Origin: an uncultured Dechloromonas sp. | Lineage (GTDB): Bacteria > Pseudomonadota > Gammaproteobacteria > Burkholderiales > Rhodocyclaceae | Length of the DNA: 15,323 bases | Reading direction: 5' to 3' | Assembly: GCA_946477505.1 (NCBI GenBank) | Contig: CAMKYP010000037.1 | Span: forward strand, 1 to 15,323 | Part shown: piece by piece, positions 7,740 through 15,026 of the stretch | Layout: every line of letters begins with the position of its first letter | How positions within the stretch are numbered: position 1 is the first letter of the stretch | Program-made: the position numbers and the translations under genes | Notes under the pieces: model-generated | The model's input: the letters and a program-made list of their open reading frames with translations, nothing else | Databases searched by the model: none | Told to the model about the DNA's origin: nothing

Positions 7740-9044
7740 TCAGGTCTTGTTTCGCTTGAACACCGGCCGGTAGCTCTCGCCTCGCAGCAGTTTCTGCAAA
7801 GGCACACCTTGCTTGAGCAGCGCCACCTTGGCGAGGCCTTCTTCAAAGACCGACAAGGTGAAATCGATATCCCCTTCGGAATGGCTGGCACACAGGTAGC
7901 TCACCCCGAGGAAGAGCACGCCGCGCGAAATGACCTCCTGCTGGAAAAGCGACAGGACATCGTTCGCCGATGCATCCCCGCAGGGCTTGAAGAACAGGCC
8001 CGGCATGATCTTGGTGCCTGCCACGTAGGCAACGTCATTGAGACCCATGCGGGTCACCAGTGAGACCATCCCCTCGTAGAAGCGGTTACCGAGCGACCAT
8101 GTATGCGTGAAGACATCCCGTTTCTGCAACTGATCGAGCGTGGCCAGCGCAGCTGCAAGTGACAAGGTCTCGCCACCAAAGGTCAAGGATACGAACGCCC
8201 CCTCGTCAGCTAGTTGCATGATGTCGGAACGACCGACCACGGCCGACAGGGGCATGCCGTTGGCCAGCCCCTTTCCAAGCGCCGTCAGATCCGGTGTCAC
8301 TCCGTAGTGGCTCTGTGCACCGCCAAGCGCGATGCGGAAGCCAGTGACAACCTCGTCAAAAATCAGGAGTACGCCGTGGCTGTCGGCCAAGGCGCGCACT
8401 TTTTCGAGGTAGCCCGGCGCTGGTTCTTCGGTACGCACCGGCTCCATGATGACTGCCGCCACCTGACCCGAATACTGTTGCAGCATGGCATCGAGGGCTG
8501 CGGCATCGTTATAGGGGAAGGTCTTGATCAGCGACTGCACCGCCATCGGCACGCCAAGATTGTTCTCGCTGGTACCGATATACCAGTCCTGCATACCGTG
8601 GTAGCCACACGACAAAATCAGGTCGCGACCGGTGTAGGCGCGCGCCAGACGCACCGCCGACGAGGTGGCATCGGAACCATTCTTGACGAAGCGGACCATC
8701 TCGGCGGAGGGGATGATGTCGACCAGTTTCTCTGCCAACTCAACTTCGAGCGGCGATGACTGAGAAAACACCATGCCCTTGCGCAACTGGCACTCGACGG
8801 CCGCATCAACGACTGGATCGCAATAGCCCAGCGTCACCGGCCCAAGTGCCAGCAGGTAATCGATGTAGCTGTTGCCGTCGACGTCCCACAGGCGGCAGCC
8901 CTCACCTCGCTCAATAAAGGCGGGGGCAGCACCCTCACAATAATAGCGGTAGCTCTTGCTATAGGTTTGCGATGCCGAAGGAATAACTTTTTTGGCGCGA
9001 GCCAGCAGCTCGGTACTACGTGCGAAGTTGTTGTAAACGTTCAT
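7740..9044 (-). CDS. Class III PLP-dependent aminotransferase, glutamate-1-semialdehyde aminomutase-like
   Basis: This 434-residue cytoplasmic enzyme belongs to the fold-type I, class III aminotransferases and resembles HemL-type proteins. Signatures are VDGNSYIDYLLALGP at 55-69, KNGSDATSSAVRLAR at 121-135, EP at 201-202, the cofactor-binding aspartate D230 in FDEVVTGFR, and K258 in ALGKGLANGMPLSAVVG, the expected Schiff-base lysine. It is unlikely to be the housekeeping HemL, since it sits inside a sugar cassette joined by an ATGA overlap to the cytidylyltransferase and by seven bases to a reductase. Known nonulosonate routes use DegT-family (PseC/LegC-like) aminotransferases at C4 of the UDP-sugar, so a class III enzyme here implies either a replacement or a different amination site. 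The ATG at 9042-9044 has GGGGA seven bases upstream. Family assignment is firm and the substrate unknown. Confidence 0.86.
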   Translation of the reverse strand: MNVYNNFARSTELLARAKKVIPSASQTYSKSYRYYCEGAAPAFIERGEGCRLWDVDGNSYIDYLLALGPVTLGYCDPVVDAAVECQLRKGMVFSQSSPLEVELAEKLVDIIPSAEMVRFVKNGSDATSSAVRLARAYTGRDLILSCGYHGMQDWYIGTSENNLGVPMAVQSLIKTFPYNDAAALDAMLQQYSGQVAAVIMEPVRTEEPAPGYLEKVRALADSHGVLLIFDEVVTGFRIALGGAQSHYGVTPDLTALGKGLANGMPLSAVVGRSDIMQLADEGAFVSLTFGGETLSLAAALATLDQLQKRDVFTHTWSLGNRFYEGMVSLVTRMGLNDVAYVAGTKIMPGLFFKPCGDASANDVLSLFQQEVISRGVLFLGVSYLCASHSEGDIDFTLSVFEEGLAKVALLKQGVPLQKLLRGESYRPVFKRNKT

Positions 9045-9814
9045 GCGATATTCCCCAGCTTGCGATCCTGTTCGAGACTCTTGGCCAGTCCGGCATTGCG
9101 GACGATGTCCTGATTGATATCCAGCAACTCCGGCCGCTGCTTCAACAAGGTCAGGACATCCTGCATGCCGAAGTTCTTTCCCGAAGGATAAAGCGCGGCG
9201 TAGACCTGCCTGATGAATTCGAGATCAGCCGGTTCATCCAGCGTCCATCGATGCGCCGAAAAATCCTCTTCCAGCGCAAGATTGCCCAACCGGAAGGATT
9301 CCGGATGGGTGTAGAGATAGTAGGTTACGTGTTCCCGCTCGCTGAGCAAGGTCGCTTCGTGCCACGCCTGCTCAAGCGCTCGAAAGGAAAAAACCTCGGC
9401 ATCAAGACCATCCGGATAGGTCGGCGGATGGGTGTTCGCCGCATAGTCGTACTGCCCGCCATGAAAAAAGGCCACGACTCTGTCGATGACCGCCGGATCA
9501 TGCAACGGGCAATCGCCGGTCAGACGAACCAGCACATCGTCGTGCGCCACCGTGCGGGCACACTGGTAGTAACGATCCAGCACATTCGCCGAATCTCCCC
9601 GAAAAGAAGCAATGCCCAGTGTTTCGCAAAGCGCGACCAATGGATCATCTTCGGCCAAGGTTGTCGTTGCCACCACGACACGATCAATCGACTTTGCGGC
9701 TGCAACCCGTTCGAGCATCAGTTCGAGCGCTCCCTTGTTGTCGAAGATCGGCAGCAGCATCTTGCCGGGCAGTCTTGTCGAACCCATACGGGCTTGCAGA
9801 ATCGCAGTTGTCAT
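9041..9814 (-). CDS. spsF: SpsF-type cytidylyltransferase (CMP-sugar synthetase family)
   Basis: This 257-residue nucleotidyltransferase belongs to the SpsF family (named from the Bacillus subtilis spore-coat polysaccharide locus), related to KdsB/NeuA enzymes that load 2-keto-3-deoxy acids onto CMP. The N-terminal signature QARMGSTRLPGK at 7-18 is complete, followed by VVVATTTLAEDDP at 46-58, FRGDSANVLDRY at 71-82 and RLTGDCPL at 97-104, in which D101 is expected to bind metal. Its place upstream of a NeuB-family synthase supports activation of the NeuB product with CTP. I chose the ATG at 9812-9814, which overlaps the reductase stop as ATGA and fits the family N-terminus; a GTG at 9824-9826 would add four residues. 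Some databases call this family a glycosyltransferase, which the motifs do not support. Confidence 0.85.
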   Translation of the reverse strand: MTTAILQARMGSTRLPGKMLLPIFDNKGALELMLERVAAAKSIDRVVVATTTLAEDDPLVALCETLGIASFRGDSANVLDRYYQCARTVAHDDVLVRLTGDCPLHDPAVIDRVVAFFHGGQYDYAANTHPPTYPDGLDAEVFSFRALEQAWHEATLLSEREHVTYYLYTHPESFRLGNLALEEDFSAHRWTLDEPADLEFIRQVYAALYPSGKNFGMQDVLTLLKQRPELLDINQDIVRNAGLAKSLEQDRKLGNIA

Positions 9815-10731
9815 CGTTTTGGCCACAGACTTGGATTGATCACTCGTTCATCCGGCATTTTCAGACTTTCAATGGCTTCTTTCATGCCTGCCGGAAAAGC
9901 AGGCGATGCCAAAAGAGAAAGATTTGCCAGCAATTGATCGGTACGTTCGCAACCAATCACCAGCAATGCGTTTGGCACTGCATGGCGGACATACTGTATT
10001 GCCGCGAGGGCTTTCGCACAATCATGCGATGCACACAGATTTTCCCAGCCACGAACGTCCTCCGCTGCGAAATGCATAGGCACAGGAAGTTGGTCGGCAT
10101 CCATGAGCAACAAGCCTTGCAGATAGACACTGCGCAACACGACAACCCGGCCTGCATCCAGCGCGCGTTCCAGCAGACCCGATTCAAGCAGGCGCCGGTC
10201 GAGAACATTGAATGGAGCCTGGATGACTCGTAATTCCGGTATGGACAGAGCGGCCCGAAACTGCTCGGGAGTATAGATAGAAACTCCCAGGGTTTCCGCG
10301 AAACCGGCATCGAGGCAACGTTTCATGGCTTGCCCCAAGCCCTCATCCCACAGATGGAGCGCATCTGCATTGTGCATCATGAGGGAAGCCAACGGCTTGG
10401 CAATCCGCTGGTAACTGCTTCTAGCGGCGTTCAATACGGACGACGCATCCCGATGATCGACCCCGGGATTTATCTTGCTGAATATGTGGAAACTGTGGTC
10501 CGGGTAACGTTCGAGATGCTCACCAATGATCGCCTCGCTATCGCCGTACGCCTGAGCAGTATCGATGGCACGAACACCACGCAACCAAGCCATGCACAAA
10601 ATTTCGTGAGCCGATTCGCGGCTGGGCTTCCCCGCATTGTTCGCCACACCATAGTTCAGGCCCAGTTGAACCGCACCAAGAACCATGGGGCCGACTCGTC
10701 CGAGTTCGTGACACTGCACGAAAGACGTCAT
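9811..10731 (-). CDS. Aldo/keto reductase of the sugar cassette
   Basis: This is an NAD(P)H-dependent oxidoreductase with the aldo/keto reductase TIM barrel, 306 residues. The catalytic tetrad is visible: D57 and Y62 in AIDTAQAYGDSE, K86 in FSKI and H120 in LMMHN. GAVQLGLNYGVAN at 19-31 is typical of the branch often found in surface-sugar loci. It ends with a probable nucleotide-phosphate-binding segment (VIGCERTDQL) near the C-terminus. The role within the pathway is unknown; reduction of a keto group on a sugar intermediate is an inference from position. The ATG at 10729-10731 overlaps the glycosyltransferase stop as ATGA and has GGGAG seven bases upstream, a strong start. The longer open frame to 10917 has no support. 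It overlaps the SpsF-type gene by four bases. Confidence 0.85.
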   Translation of the reverse strand: MTSFVQCHELGRVGPMVLGAVQLGLNYGVANNAGKPSRESAHEILCMAWLRGVRAIDTAQAYGDSEAIIGEHLERYPDHSFHIFSKINPGVDHRDASSVLNAARSSYQRIAKPLASLMMHNADALHLWDEGLGQAMKRCLDAGFAETLGVSIYTPEQFRAALSIPELRVIQAPFNVLDRRLLESGLLERALDAGRVVVLRSVYLQGLLLMDADQLPVPMHFAAEDVRGWENLCASHDCAKALAAIQYVRHAVPNALLVIGCERTDQLLANLSLLASPAFPAGMKEAIESLKMPDERVINPSLWPKR

Positions 10732-11804
10732 GTTCGGGCTCCCAGAAGCGCCTGCTCGTAGGCTTTGCTCAAATGGAGTGAGTTCCGTCCCCAATCGGCC
10801 TTGTCGAATACCAGCTGCCTGCCCAGTTGGCCCATGCTTTGCCAATGCTCCCTGGCATCCAAGGCTAGAAGGATCGTACTGGCAAAAACCACTGGATCTC
10901 TGCAGTCCGTGAGCCAACCGTTCTCATCCGGAAAAACCCAGTCCAGATTGCCGAACTCTTGATGGGCGACGACCGGCTTGCCGTTCGCCATCGCTTCCAG
11001 CAGAGAGATCGACGACCCATCGCAGAACGAACTCGATATGTATACGTCAGCCGCTCCGTACATAATCGGGAGTTCATGCTCATCGACTCTCCCGGGGGCG
11101 TAAATAAAATCTGCCAGCCCAAGCGATGAAATCATGCCCACGATTTCTGGCCGCAAGGATCCATCACCAACCAACAGCAGGCGCACCTTCGGGGCCGCCC
11201 GCACAACGAGCGCGAAAGCCTCGATCAGCGATTGAATTCCGTAGTTGGCTTCCCATGAACGGGTTGAGACAAAAACATCGTTATTCTGCCAATCCAAAGA
11301 TTTCCGCATGGCGCAAGAGGCGGACTCAGGAAGATTTTTGAAGCGTGGCAAATCAAGGCCCCAGGGGAACGAGATGACGGAAGCCGACAGCTCTGGAAGC
11401 CATGAAGCTATTGTCTGCCCTACCGCCCGACAATCGATCAGAACGACGTTCGCCCGCTTTAGCGCAACCAACGTCTTTGCCTTGAGTTCAGCGTCCAGTG
11501 CGCAATCGAGCAGAACATCGCTACCCCAGGAGACGACCACCAACGGCAGATGGGCCGGAAGAAAATCGACCAGTGACGAAGCAAACGGTATAGGCCCCGC
11601 ATGAACCACATCCACCTGCTCACGCTCTATCAACGTCGGCAAGGTGTCATCGGAAACACAACGCACAGGAACGCCCAAATCCATCCCTGGACTTGCGTGA
11701 TTATTTAACTGGACTGCAATCGGACGATGCCCCTGAGCAATGATCGCCTGCAAAAAACGACGATCATGGACACCGTAACGATCCTTGACATACAAGATTT
11801 TCAT
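10728..11804 (-). CDS. GT4-type glycosyltransferase (GT-B fold)
   Basis: This 358-residue glycosyltransferase opens with MKILYVKDRYG, then HAGPIPFASS at 68-77 and VVVSWGSDVLLD at 89-100. The donor-binding half has STRSWEANYGIQSLIEAF at 180-197, LLLVGDGSLRPE at 209-220 and the EX7E-like element D262-E270 within FCDGSSISLLEAMANGKPVV. This is the retaining GT4 pattern. The family uses nucleotide-diphosphate sugars, so it is not an obvious candidate to transfer a CMP-linked nonulosonate. I chose the ATG at 11802-11804 because the family N-terminus begins there, though its ribosome site is poor; an ATG at 11835-11837 would add eleven residues and has an AGG only directly before it. It follows pseB and is coupled by ATGA to the aldo/keto reductase. 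Confidence 0.83.
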   Translation of the reverse strand: MKILYVKDRYGVHDRRFLQAIIAQGHRPIAVQLNNHASPGMDLGVPVRCVSDDTLPTLIEREQVDVVHAGPIPFASSLVDFLPAHLPLVVVSWGSDVLLDCALDAELKAKTLVALKRANVVLIDCRAVGQTIASWLPELSASVISFPWGLDLPRFKNLPESASCAMRKSLDWQNNDVFVSTRSWEANYGIQSLIEAFALVVRAAPKVRLLLVGDGSLRPEIVGMISSLGLADFIYAPGRVDEHELPIMYGAADVYISSSFCDGSSISLLEAMANGKPVVAHQEFGNLDWVFPDENGWLTDCRDPVVFASTILLALDAREHWQSMGQLGRQLVFDKADWGRNSLHLSKAYEQALLGART

Positions 11805-11840
11805 CGACTGCAAGACGATTGCGTCTTCCTTTGCCATCCT

Positions 11841-11889
11841 GAACTCACATCGCTCACCGTGCGCTGCAGTTCCAGTTACTGCTGAGTTC
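11841..11889 (-). other. Nested inverted repeats upstream of the glycosyltransferase
   Basis: Seven-base arms gaactca (11841-11847) and tgagttc (11883-11889) enclose a second five-base pair gcagt (11866-11870) and actgc (11878-11882) on the plus strand. They fill most of the gap between pseB and the next gene. There is no T-run after the stem in the direction of transcription, so it is more likely an mRNA fold between two cistrons than a terminator. Confidence 0.3.
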
Positions 11890-11891
11890 TC

Positions 11892-12890
11892 TCAGATATT
11901 GCCAATTTTTTGCTGATTGGCTGCAATCCAGGCCTGCAGTTCGGCAACGCTCATCCATTCCGGATTGTTATCACTGGAATATTCAAAGCCTTCAGGCACA
12001 CGCTTACCATCCTTGATTCGCTCAGCCGTCGTATCCCAACTATGAATGGCAGGGAGAATCTTGTAATGCTCCGGATATTCGTAGGTGTAGTAGGAATCCT
12101 CGGGCCCGATCATCTGCTCATGCAACTTTTCACCAGGGCGAATGCCGACGATCTCGATTTTCGCTTCGGGCGCAACGGCCGCCGCCAGATCGGTCACTTT
12201 CATAGACGGAATCTTCTTGACGTAGATTTCGCCGCCGACCATGTCCTCAAAAGCGTGCCACACCAGTTCGACACCTTGCTCAAGCGAAATCATGAAGCGC
12301 GTCATGCGATCGTCGGTAACCGGCAAGACGCCCTTGTCGCGAATCGACAGGAAAAATGGAATGACCGAACCACGCGACCCCATCACGTTGCCGTATCGGA
12401 CGACAGCAAATCGCGTGTCATGGCCGCCTGCATAGGAATTGCCTGCGACGAACAATTTATCCGAAGCAAGCTTTGTCGCGCCATACAGGTTGACCGGGCT
12501 GCTCGCTTTGTCGGTGGAAAGCGCGACAACTCGCTTGATACCCTTGTCGATGCAGGCATCGATGAGGTTCATCGCACCATTGATATTGGTCTTGACGCAC
12601 TCGAAGGGGTTGTACTCGGCAGTAGGCACGATCTTGGTCGCCGCTGCATGGACCACGTAGTCGACACCATCGAGGGCGCGATACAAACGCTCCCGGTCGC
12701 GCACATCGCCAATGAAGAAACGCACCCGCGGATCGCCCTGAAATTTCTTGGCCATCTCCCACTGCTTCATCTCATCCCGCGAATAGATGATCAGCCGCTT
12801 GGGGTTGTGTTTTGCCAAGGTCATCGGCACGAAGGTATTGCCAAAAGAACCGGTCCCGCCGGTAATCAAAAGCGACTTGCCTGCAAACAT
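11892..12890 (-). CDS. pseB: UDP-N-acetylglucosamine 4,6-dehydratase (C5-inverting, PseB type)
   Basis: PseB removes water from UDP-GlcNAc and inverts C5, giving UDP-2-acetamido-2,6-dideoxy-beta-L-arabino-hexos-4-ulose, the first committed step to pseudaminic acid. The 332-residue protein has GGTGSFG at 11-17, YSRDEMKQWEM at 36-46, HAAATKIVPTAEYNP at 81-95, LSTDKASSPVNLYGATK at 124-140 and RPGEKLHE at 251-258. D127, K128 and Y136 fall five positions before the catalytic D132, K133 and Y141 of the Helicobacter enzyme. The tyrosine separates it from FnlA/CapE enzymes of L-FucNAc synthesis, which carry methionine there. HAAATKIVP is a small deviation from the usual HAAALKxVP. The ATG at 12888-12890 fits the family start with GGA nine bases upstream; another ATG at 12894-12896 adds two residues. 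It is the first gene after the long intergenic stretch and may head its own transcript. Confidence 0.9.
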   Translation of the reverse strand: MFAGKSLLITGGTGSFGNTFVPMTLAKHNPKRLIIYSRDEMKQWEMAKKFQGDPRVRFFIGDVRDRERLYRALDGVDYVVHAAATKIVPTAEYNPFECVKTNINGAMNLIDACIDKGIKRVVALSTDKASSPVNLYGATKLASDKLFVAGNSYAGGHDTRFAVVRYGNVMGSRGSVIPFFLSIRDKGVLPVTDDRMTRFMISLEQGVELVWHAFEDMVGGEIYVKKIPSMKVTDLAAAVAPEAKIEIVGIRPGEKLHEQMIGPEDSYYTYEYPEHYKILPAIHSWDTTAERIKDGKRVPEGFEYSSDNNPEWMSVAELQAWIAANQQKIGNI

Positions 12891-12947
12891 GGTCATATTT
12901 CCATATCAGAAATGCGCAAATACGAGCTGAAAAAACCAAACGCCCCC

Positions 12948-12966
12948 GCATGACATCTTGTCGTGC
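12948..12966 (-). other. Hairpin in the pseB leader
   Basis: The plus strand has gcatgaca, loop tct, then tgtcgtgc: an eight-base stem with one G-T pair. In the gene direction one C-A mismatch remains. A T-rich run follows on the minus strand only after an intervening GGGGGCG, so it could be a weak galE terminator or a leader fold about 57 bases upstream of pseB. Function uncertain. Confidence 0.3.
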
Positions 12967-13097
12967 GAAAACCAGCCCATCCCAATGCGACCCACTTCTG
13001 AAAAAACTCTCTACGAGAACAACTTAATAAATCGACAACAGTGTCAGGCACGCGAACTTACATGACGACGAACCAGCCACCGAAAGCATCGCCGCGT

Positions 13098-13103
13098 ATT
13101 GTA
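13098..13103 (-). promoter_or_regulatory. Possible -10 box of a pseB promoter
   Basis: The minus strand reads TACAAT, a five-of-six match to the sigma-70 -10 consensus, about 208 bases before the pseB start. No good -35 box stands at 16-18 bases; TTGGGA at 21 bases is too far. Offered only as a candidate. Confidence 0.25.
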
Positions 13104-13172
13104 AACGCTCCCACATTCGAAAGTTCCCAAAATTCCAAATCTCCAACCAAACCATGAACAGCCAGAGGCCAA

Positions 13173-14177
13173 TTATTCATAACCTCTCGGATTACTGGCT
13201 TGCCAGCGCCACGCATCCGCACACATGGCATCGAGATCACGTTCGGCCCGCCACTCGAGCAAGGCGGCAGCAAAGGCGGGGTTGGCATAGCACGACGCCA
13301 CGTCGCCGGTGCGACGCGGCGCCAAATCGTAGCGAACAGGATTGCCGCTTGCCCGTTCAAATGCCTTGATGACATCCAGAACACTGTAACCGATCCCCGT
13401 ACCCAGATTCACCTCGAAGCACTGAGGCTCCTTCAATCGCTCCAAGGCTTTGAGGTGACCCAATGCCAGATCGACAACATGGATATAGTCACGCACTCCG
13501 GTACCGTCTGCCGTCGGGTAATCGCTGCCCCACACCTTGAGGCAATCCCGACGACCAATGGCCACCTGAGCGACAAATGGCATCAGATTGTTTGGGATAC
13601 CCTGAGGATCTTCGCCGATCAGACCGCTTTCATGCGCCCCTACCGGATTGAAGTAGCGAAGGATGGCTATTTTCCAGCTTGAATCCGAACGATGCAGATC
13701 GCGCAGCATATCCTCGGTAACTAACTTGGTCCGCCCATAGGGATTGGTGGCTGATAGCGGATGGTCTTCGGTCAGCGGCAAGAATTGTGGCTCGCCATAG
13801 ACGGTTGCCGACGAACTGAAAACCAAGGTCTTGATCCCGCAGTTAGCCATGGCCTGTAGCAAGCGGTGCGTTCCAATAACATTGTTGTCATAGTATTCGA
13901 GCGGTTTTTCGAGCGACTCGCCCACTGCCTTGAGTCCGGCAAAGTGGATGACCGCCTTGCAACCGAAGCTACGAATCGTTTCCGCCAACGCCTCCTGATC
14001 GCGAATATCGCCTTTGACGATACTGAGTTTGCGACCTGTTATCCGCTCCACACGTGCCAAAGCTTCAGGGTGACTATTACTGAAATTGTCGAACACCACC
14101 AGTTCGTGCCCGGCATTGAGCAGTTCGACACAAGTATGCGATCCGATGTAGCCAGCCCCACCCGTGACAAGAATCAT
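13173..14177 (-). CDS. galE: UDP-glucose 4-epimerase
   Basis: GalE interconverts UDP-glucose and UDP-galactose (some forms also act on the N-acetyl sugars) with a tightly bound NAD. The 334 residues, against 338 in E. coli, carry GGAGYIGSH at 6-14, HFAGLKAVGES at 78-88, SSSATVYG at 121-128 and the catalytic Y147/K151 in NPYGRTK, with S122 as the partner serine. The C-terminal substrate domain is complete, ending at TAA 13173-13175. The ATG at 14175-14177 has a strong GAGGAG site that overlaps the stop of the ligase gene, nine bases upstream, so the two are coupled. It supplies UDP-galactose for the surface-polysaccharide genes that follow and may mark the start of that locus. Identity is very sure; preference for UDP-Glc over UDP-GlcNAc is not readable here. 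Confidence 0.97.
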   Translation of the reverse strand: MILVTGGAGYIGSHTCVELLNAGHELVVFDNFSNSHPEALARVERITGRKLSIVKGDIRDQEALAETIRSFGCKAVIHFAGLKAVGESLEKPLEYYDNNVIGTHRLLQAMANCGIKTLVFSSSATVYGEPQFLPLTEDHPLSATNPYGRTKLVTEDMLRDLHRSDSSWKIAILRYFNPVGAHESGLIGEDPQGIPNNLMPFVAQVAIGRRDCLKVWGSDYPTADGTGVRDYIHVVDLALGHLKALERLKEPQCFEVNLGTGIGYSVLDVIKAFERASGNPVRYDLAPRRTGDVASCYANPAFAAALLEWRAERDLDAMCADAWRWQASNPRGYE

Positions 14178-14186
14178 GGAGTCTCC

Positions 14187-15026
14187 TCAGTCTTCCCTGA
14201 TACGCAAAAAGCTGGCAAACCTCGGCAACCCGGTGTTCGTCAATTCACGATAACGATAGCTGACCCAAGCCCCTATCGGTGGCGGGTTACGACGCACTTC
14301 GTCCGAAAATCCGGTACCCAGCAGAAAAGTCTTGCCCTCTGGCGTCCGCAACAGAAGCGCGCCCAGGCTACCCGTATGCCGCCCCTTTCCCGGACGATAC
14401 CCAATGATCTCGGCATCCGCATCAAGCCAAGGTTTCAGCTTGAGCAACGTATCACTGCGACCGGTCTCGTAAACAGCGTCGGCACGGTGCAACATCAATC
14501 CCTCGCCCCCCGCGGCAACGACTGCCTCAAGACGCTGTCGCAGGCTCGTGTCGTCAGCCACCGAAAACTGTTCGACTGGCTGCAACCACCCAACATTCGC
14601 CTGGCGGACAAGCTGACTGATCTGATCAACACGCTCGCGAAACGATCCTGAGGCTCCGGGCAACTCGAAAATCATGTAACGCACCTGGCGCCATTCGTCG
14701 TCAACCGGGACGTCCTTGCGAACAGCGCCGGAAAGCTGCGCGAAACGGCCGCGCCCCATCCATAACTCACCATCCAATGCTTGCTGCGGCAAACCGGCAA
14801 CAAACCAGGCTGGAGCATGAATAGGCTTGCCGCTGCGAAAACGTAAGGCCTTCCCGTCCCAAAGAGCCCGCACGCCATCCAGCTTTTCGCTGACAAGATA
14901 GCGCGTCACATGAATCTGCGGGCGATAGACGTTCGCCAGCAAAATATCCGGTGCCACATCAGTAGCCACAGCAACCGGCGCTACTAGCGCCAGTCCCAGC
15001 ATCAGTGCGCGCAGCAAACCTGACAT
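14187..15026 (-). CDS. Small ATP-dependent DNA ligase with signal peptide (Lig E type)
   Basis: Lig E enzymes seal nicked DNA with ATP and are thought to act outside the cytoplasm, perhaps on incoming or extracellular DNA. The 279 residues begin with a hydrophobic export signal (LLRALMLGLALVAPVAVATD at 4-23). The nucleotidyltransferase core has motif I EKLDGVRALW with the adenylated lysine K48, motif III DGELWMG at 85-91, motif IV GGEGLML at 173-179 and motif V LLKLKPW at 194-200, followed by an OB-fold to the end. There is no extra DNA-binding domain, which is normal for this minimal class. The ATG at 15024-15026 shares one base with the tyrA stop (TGATG). A TTG at 15042-15044 with GGAG four bases upstream could extend it by six residues. 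It is unrelated in function to the sugar genes and is probably carried by the tyrA transcript. Confidence 0.87.
   Translation of the reverse strand: MSGLLRALMLGLALVAPVAVATDVAPDILLANVYRPQIHVTRYLVSEKLDGVRALWDGKALRFRSGKPIHAPAWFVAGLPQQALDGELWMGRGRFAQLSGAVRKDVPVDDEWRQVRYMIFELPGASGSFRERVDQISQLVRQANVGWLQPVEQFSVADDTSLRQRLEAVVAAGGEGLMLHRADAVYETGRSDTLLKLKPWLDADAEIIGYRPGKGRHTGSLGALLLRTPEGKTFLLGTGFSDEVRRNPPPIGAWVSYRYRELTNTGLPRFASFLRIRED

Larger units (their letters stand above)
12891..13172 (-). other. Intergenic leader between galE and pseB
   Basis: These 282 bases hold no convincing gene on either strand and are richer in A+T than the genes beside them. They contain a possible -10 box, a hairpin (12948-12966) and some TTTGG-rich sequence just past galE. 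This is the longest non-coding stretch of the window and the natural place for a promoter or transcript boundary of the sugar block. No JUMPstart-like element was seen. Confidence 0.6.

Noticed and set aside
9020..9937. Plus-strand open frame (305 codons) opposite the SpsF-type gene
   Set aside because: Antisense shadow; the minus strand has the intact QARMGSTRLPGK enzyme.
10732..10917. N-terminal extension of the aldo/keto reductase frame
   Set aside because: The extra 62 residues overlap the glycosyltransferase in another frame; GGGAG seven bases before the ATG at 10731 decides the start.
1977..12890. UDP-L-FucNAc trio (dehydratase, RmlD-like reductase, WecB-like epimerase)
   Set aside because: Tempting, but the dehydratase has the PseB tyrosine (NLYGATK), not the methionine of FnlA/CapE, and the reductase lacks the extra C-terminal domain of CapF/FnlB. 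Remains a weaker alternative.
11910..12953. Long plus-strand open frame (347 codons) opposite pseB
   Set aside because: Mirrors the codon bias of pseB, no recognisable motif and no ribosome site of note.
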